From Eumeta japonica (taxonomy: Eukaryota; Arthropoda; Insecta; Lepidoptera; Psychidae): a DNA stretch of 64,000 nt. A model generated the notes under the pieces. The model made no database searches. It was not told the DNA's origin and worked only from the letters and a program-made list of their open reading frames with translations. Shown here piece by piece: positions 59,141 to 64,000 of the stretch. A program made the translations under genes and the position numbers. The stretch's first letter is position 1. The number at the start of each line of letters is the position of its first letter. The stretch is taken from NCBI GenBank assembly GCA_005406025.1, contig BGZK01000104.1:1-64000 (forward strand). The letters are read 5' to 3'.

Positions 59141-60352
59141 AATGCTAATAATTAACAGATCATAATAATAGTCCTTAATTCTGTTTCAACAGTATTGTTA
59201 AAAATTAACATACCGTTAAAAAAAAAATTAAGAACTACAATAGACAATATATGTGTATACATTTTTTGGTTTATACACCATACCACAACGTGTGATAGAT
59301 TCATCTTTAAAAATGTCTTTGCCGACCTTATTGAGCAACGTTATTCAAAAATTTGAGCATTTCATTTTGAATTTGTTTACGAATTTCGATTCCAATTTCG
59401 TAGACATAAAAATGAGTATTAAACAGTAGGAAATTTTCGACGAATCGACATACTAATATATAAATGAACGTACCTACAACAAAAATAATGGCCTCCGTAC
59501 AACAACTCGAGAACAGCCTCGGCGTATTGATACAAACGTCACAAAGGCTACAGGCATGTGTAGCGAACGAGTACACCATCCGACAAGAACCGATTTTTGG
59601 CATGGCAAAAATTGGATCGGCCGATGTCTAAGTAAGTAAATACGTATTATGTTGATAAACATCGGTGTAGTGCGCTCATACGTATAATAAATCTCGCCGT
59701 CTTTCAAATCCGGTCCGAGAGGCCGTTCGATAAATCGTCAGCGCTCGCGCACATTCGGTTACGTCCGGACAGGTCCCTGTCCCCGTTTCGCCGTTCCAGA
59801 GGTCCCCGGTGCACTCCGCGGCGTGATTTGTGCCCTTTGTTGTGCCAGTTATTTACGATTCTCGCATTGAACAACGGCCGGGAAGTCGCCATTCCGCGAC
59901 ATTATGTCGCACGGAGAAAAACGTCTATCGGTACAGATGGAGCTCGGAACCGACGATATTGTTATTGATAGGGGGTTTTAAAATCTTGTCCGGAATATTG
60001 ATTTGGCAGAATTTCTTTCCTTACACGTGCCACTTTCCTAACATTTCACCAATTTAGTCTGCACAAGATTTTCTAGAGCGTCCGTTGCCGACCCTTTCAT
60101 TGCACACGTTCGCTCTACAGATTTATTTTATTGGTCTACTTTCATTCGTGCTTTTCAAATGGCCAAACCACCGCAGCATACCGTTTTCTGCTCTGCTCAA
60201 AGTAAGGCCAGCTGTGCAAAGGTCGTAACCATGTGGTAAACTGTAGTTTCTGCCTAACCCCTGAGAAATAGACGTAAGCTTTTAAATAAATGAAAATATG
60301 CCACTTTAGAAGCACTAAAAATCAAACATCAAAGATTGCAATACGCGTATGA
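59141..60352. other. Noncoding stretch with CpG-rich island
   Basis: A CpG-rich island covers about 59700-59900 (gtcagcgctcgcgcacattc and similar). Overlapping frames on both strands there are probably chance. It may be a regulatory or exon-containing region of a neighbouring gene, but no exon can be called. Confidence 0.4.
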
Positions 60353-61476
60353 AGGTCACTCCAAAGTTATTAAGATACAATAAAACTAGATTTACATATG
60401 TTCAAAGTGGTCTCCCTCAACGTTAATATACTTCTGTAGACGAATTTTCCACAAACAGAAAGCATCGTGCCAATTGTTTACAGAAATATAATCAAACTAC
60501 TCAATAATAGCGGAGTCGGTTTCTTCTTCTGATGTATAATCGGCGACCATATATTCTTTTTATAATTCAAAACAATGAAAAGTCGCACAATACGAGATCC
60601 GGTGAGTAAAGACATATAAGACATATGTAATTTCTTTCAAAAAGTTGAAGTGAGCGCAGCGGTACGAGAGGATGCGTTGTCGTGGTGCAGAATTAAGCCT
60701 CTAATTTTAAAAGTCGGGATAACTTGTGGCAAGCAAGTGTTGCGAGTAACAGGCCGCCGTGACAGTTTTCTGTCGCATCAACACGATGCTTGGTGTCGAA
60801 TCATCTTTATGAACCTACACGTGTAGGATATAGGTCCATAACCTGATACGTAAGCATGTCATAAAGAGGAATATTTCGTCACTTGTTACAATTTTAGAAA
60901 TTATACGGTGACCGCTTTTATTCAGGAACTCTAATATCTGTCGGTCGATACTTACGCGCTTGGATTTTTTAGCGTTATATAATATAATATGGAGCCCGAC
61001 GAGACAAAATCTTTTTAATTTTTGAATCATGGTTCAAGATCTTATACACCGCAGCGAGTCGATCCCGAGAGTACTCCGAATCACGCGGTAGGAGCATGGA
61101 CTGTCATCTTTTATAATTTTACTAACACGGACAACATTATCTGGAGTGACTGATTTATCCATTACGAAACTCTTTAATCCATCGAAAAACAGTGGCTCCA
61201 GATGGAGCTTCATCATTATACGCCGACTGTAGCCGCTGCACACATCGCTCTTCGGATGGGGCAACCTTAATATCATAGTGTATTATGGCTCGCCGGTGCT
61301 CATGTTTCAAATACATTACTTGTTTCGCAGACACGCACTTTACGACACCTACGTTTATAAACGCAGGGTGACTACTGGGCGCGCGCTTTGTAGCGAAGCG
61401 GACTGGTGCACATGTGCGCAATCATTACCTCGGGTTAACCGGTATTTGACAATAACTCAATGAATTCAGAGTGGCT
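60353..61476 (-). mobile_element. Decayed mariner element, second lineage
   Basis: Minus-strand reading gives a full transposase order. It starts LKHEHRRAIIHYDIKVAPSE and QRLQSAYNDEAPSG near 61320, with TVFRWIKEFRNG and the HTH region VTPDNVVRVSKIIKDD near 61130. The first catalytic block is IISKIVTSDEIFLF near 60880. The second is RGLILHHDNASSRTAALTS near 60690. A 'YSPDLVLCDF'-like third Asp region follows in a shifted frame. The tail is WHDAFCLWKIRLQKYINVEG near 60410. Several frameshifts and stops make it inactive. The ends share an imperfect inverted repeat: AGCCACTCTGAATTC at the 5' end and GGTCACTCCAAAGTT at the 3' end. At about 1.12 kb it is close to a full mariner. Confidence 0.85.
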
Positions 61477-62930
61477 CTCGTATAAATGCTAATAAATCTC
61501 GCGACTCTAAAAATGTTTCAGCGTTATATAAGACCAAAAAAACTTACAGTTATAAAATAGTATTGCGAGCGTAGTGCGAGATCATCACCAGTACCCAAAC
61601 AAATCAGTAGTCGCAATCTAGAAGACCCCAGTTTTGTACAGCCAAAAGCGTTATGTAGTGGAGGATCCCGTCCAACAATTGTCTATGAATCCGTTCAAGT
61701 ATGATCCGATTTAATTAGGGCGCTGAAAAAAAGAAAGAAAGAGCAGAGGGACGACATTGTTCCGTAACAAAATCCAGAGACAATCGAAAATATTGTTTCG
61801 TACACAATTTCGTCCAACGTATGGAGTAATTATAGCTTTTAATAATTTTATGAATAAAATACTCTTCATTCAAGGGGGATTTGTATCGTGTACCTCGAAA
61901 TCACGCGTGTACAATACAGACAGAAATTCACGTTTTGTTTTGTAATGCTTACCTCATTTTATCATTAATTTTAATTAAAAGTGGTTTTATTTTTCCAGTA
62001 GAGAACCACTTATATGACTACATTTTCAATTTACTTTTAATACACAAAATATTTCTTTCAAAACAGACACGTAATCTATGTAGTTATTGTACAATCATTC
62101 CTTTTATGCAAAAATAATACTCGCATGATGAAAGCATATCATCTCGAAATCCATTTCGAGTCCTGGAGGGTCCGCAGCTGCATGCGCCGGGCCCTCTGGT
62201 CTCCGACTGCGCAATCCGGCCGTAATACAATTTTAATGCGAGCCGCGACCGTCGGCACATGTCGTAATGAAAAATAAACAATAGTTGAATGAAAATTCTC
62301 GGTTGATTTAGGTGCCCGAACAAACAAGTACAATAGTGGGGGCGCCCGCGTCTGGAACCCTGAGATTAGGCGCGTAGCGTTTAGGGTTGACAGTATGCCT
62401 GCCACATAATAAATATTAACTATTCATATTTATTAAATTTGTTATATTAAGAAATAATATAACAGTATTTTAACGTTGGTTTGATATGAATTTCTCTACC
62501 AATTTACACTTTTGTTTTTAATAATGTTAAATATTTATTTATTGGCAGAACGAAATCTACTGGAATGGTAAACTATAATTATAAAATATTTAGAAAACAA
62601 TTAGCATACGTCAAACTTTGAGAAATACCTATGAAACTGAAAACTTCCCATTCCTACTCGATAGGCTGACAATGCATTAGTGATTCTTGTCGGAACACAA
62701 ATATCCATGAGCGACGGTGACCACCTACTTTTTGGCGTCTCACATACTCATTTGCTCCTCACAATGGCTACAAAAATACAGATTTCTCAAGTGAACTCTT
62801 TTTTGTATGAAATATACAATGTATAAACTGCATTATTCATTTCTTTAGACTTTCGTAATGGATTAACAAAATCTTAGAAAAATATGGTAAATGTGCTTTG
62901 ACTTCAACTAATTCTTTATTTTTGTTTTTA
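61477..62930. other. Noncoding stretch with GC-rich patches
   Basis: GC-rich patches at 62150-62250 and 62335-62405 carry overlapping minus-strand frames that I do not recognise. The remainder is AT-rich. Confidence 0.4.
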
Positions 62931-62934
62931 TAAG

Positions 62935-63240
62935 CTCACTCACGGCATACGCATCCACGTTTTGCAGTTTAAACCCAATATCTCAGGTTGGAAGCCCATC
63001 GTTATGTACAGATTTCACACAAAACAGGTGTGAGTCTCCACTTACCCTCAAAGTGTTAATTTCCTCGCGATGTTTTCCTTTACTATTAACGAGCGGTAAT
63101 ATATATATGATATAAACAAGTGGTAAAATAAACAAATGTACTTAGTATAGAAACTTCACTTGGTGTATGTATTCAGGATCAAACCAATGACTTTCGGATT
63201 GAAAATTCAGTGTCCCATCACGAAACCGTCACTGCTACGA
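62935..63240 (-). mobile_element. tRNA-derived SINE
   Basis: On the minus strand the head has an A-box-like 'gtagcagtgacggtttcgtg' near 63235 and a B-box-like 'attggtttgatcctgaatac' near 63175. The body includes 'taaaggaaaacatcgcgagg' near 63080, then 'agtggagactcacacctgtt' and 'tacataacgatgggcttcca'. This order, including 'ggaaaacatcg-gaggaaa' and 'gatgggctt', resembles a widespread lepidopteran SINE. It is moderately decayed and has lost its tail by about 62935. Confidence 0.75.
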
Positions 63241-63339
63241 CTTTTTTTATTGATTTATAGACTATGTGGGCACAGTAATTAAAATACATATTTAAAATTG
63301 AATACCAACGGTGTCAACCCTAATCCGTATTATATTGAC

Positions 63340-63640
63340 CTTGCTCCCGGTGCTCTGCATTTTATATATCGCGGCATGCGGTCTCGCGATTTGTTACACG
63401 CGATTGGGCCAATGAAAATTCGCGTGACGCGTCCTGAAAAATAACCGAGTCTCGTGCGACTTACGCCGCCGAGCGCGCGATAAGCTTTATGTTTTAGCCG
63501 ATTTTTCATACGCCTGTACGCGTCTGTACGCCAAGCGTATCGTGCGGTTGACGTATTGGTGTAATTTTTTCTTATTGTTTACGCAGGAAGTCGTGACGAG
63601 AAATTTTACGCTTGCGTTAGCGGTGTAGTAGGCGATTTAA
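63340..63640. promoter_or_regulatory. CpG-rich block, candidate promoter or regulatory island
   Basis: Sharply CpG-rich DNA (gccgccgagcgcgcgataag, tacgcgtctgtacgccaagc) with a TATATA word near 63362 and a CCAAT-containing 'gggccaatg' near 63408. No open frame of note crosses it. The direction and the gene it would serve are unknown; its gene would lie beyond the right edge or be unrecognised. Confidence 0.3.
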
Positions 63641-64000
63641 ATTTCGGATACCGTTTATGCTTTCAGAAATTTTTAGTATACTTAAAAATAAAGTATTAAA
63701 TTCACTGAAATCTTTTGGCAGTGAAAAAGTGAAAATAAAGAAAAAATCCAACCTATTGCTATAAAAGTTTGAATTTAGAATTTAATTATTTTCTTTGTAA
63801 AAACCATACATGATTTTATGATAGGTGTAACACATTAAACTATTTAGAATTTTAATACAAAATAAAATTACATAGTTCTTAATATTATAGCTCATACATT
63901 TACATTCGACGTAGTGTTTATAAAAGAGTTTTATTATCTATATATTTGAAGATTTTATTACAGATAAAGAAGGAAAGAATACTTATATTATCTTCGAACG
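63641..64000. other. AT-rich noncoding end of window
   Basis: Nothing recognisable. Confidence 0.4.

Noticed and set aside
1..64000. CRISPR array, bacterial operon or phage-like defence cluster
   Set aside because: No direct repeats with regular unique spacers, no ribosome binding sites and no compact gene runs; the repeats are eukaryotic.

Overview
This is eukaryotic, AT-rich, gene-poor DNA, almost certainly from a moth or butterfly (Lepidoptera). The evidence is the repeat content. There are tRNA-derived SINEs with lepidopteran-type bodies, an RTE-type and a Jockey-type LINE, three different mariner relics, and a Helitron 3' end of the kind common in Lepidoptera (short hairpin, then CTAG before T). 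There are also dispersed repeats of lepidopteran type that end in 'cagacagacaaaaat' or 'tacggaaccctaaaaa'. I see no operons, Shine-Dalgarno sites, CRISPR arrays or rRNA genes. Family assignments of repeats rest on recall of typical sequences, not on a search.

One protein-coding gene is clear: an intronless, minus-strand nicotinic acetylcholine receptor (nAChR) subunit at 34795-36001. It has a signal peptide, a perfect 13-residue Cys-loop, a vicinal Cys-Cys pair and four membrane segments. Its binding and pore motifs are divergent. One extra base in a five-base A/T run (35677-35681) splits the frame, so the copy is either a young pseudogene or carries an assembly error. The rest of the 1.2 kb stays open.

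Layout: 1-2.6 kb holds a foldback, a GC-rich island and a TIR element with a SINE inside it. 2.6-15 kb is mostly noncoding, with SINE-like pieces, dispersed repeats, several near-perfect palindromes and one possible terminal exon at 12.1 kb. At 15.6-16.3 kb a mariner 5' half abuts a long microsatellite. At 18.1-18.9 kb there is an RTE LINE tail. 22.4-26.9 kb carries dispersed repeats and a second kind of LINE tail. 27-34.6 kb is largely blank apart from a 36-bp-stem hairpin at 33.4 kb. The nAChR gene follows. A complete but dead mariner with terminal inverted repeats lies at 38.8-40.1 kb. 46.1-50.7 kb holds two same-strand copies of one Jockey-type LINE. 55.1-57.2 kb has a dispersed repeat and the Helitron end. 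60.35-61.48 kb is a decayed mariner of another lineage. 62.9-63.24 kb is a SINE, followed by a CpG-rich block to 63.64 kb.

The genes do not form a pathway. The transposon genes are all broken, and the receptor subunit stands alone, either intergenic or inside a large intron of a gene whose exons lie outside the window. I found no convincing new multi-gene system. The points most worth a second look are the receptor gene with its odd motifs and frameshift, and a recurring class of snap-back palindromes with very short loops.
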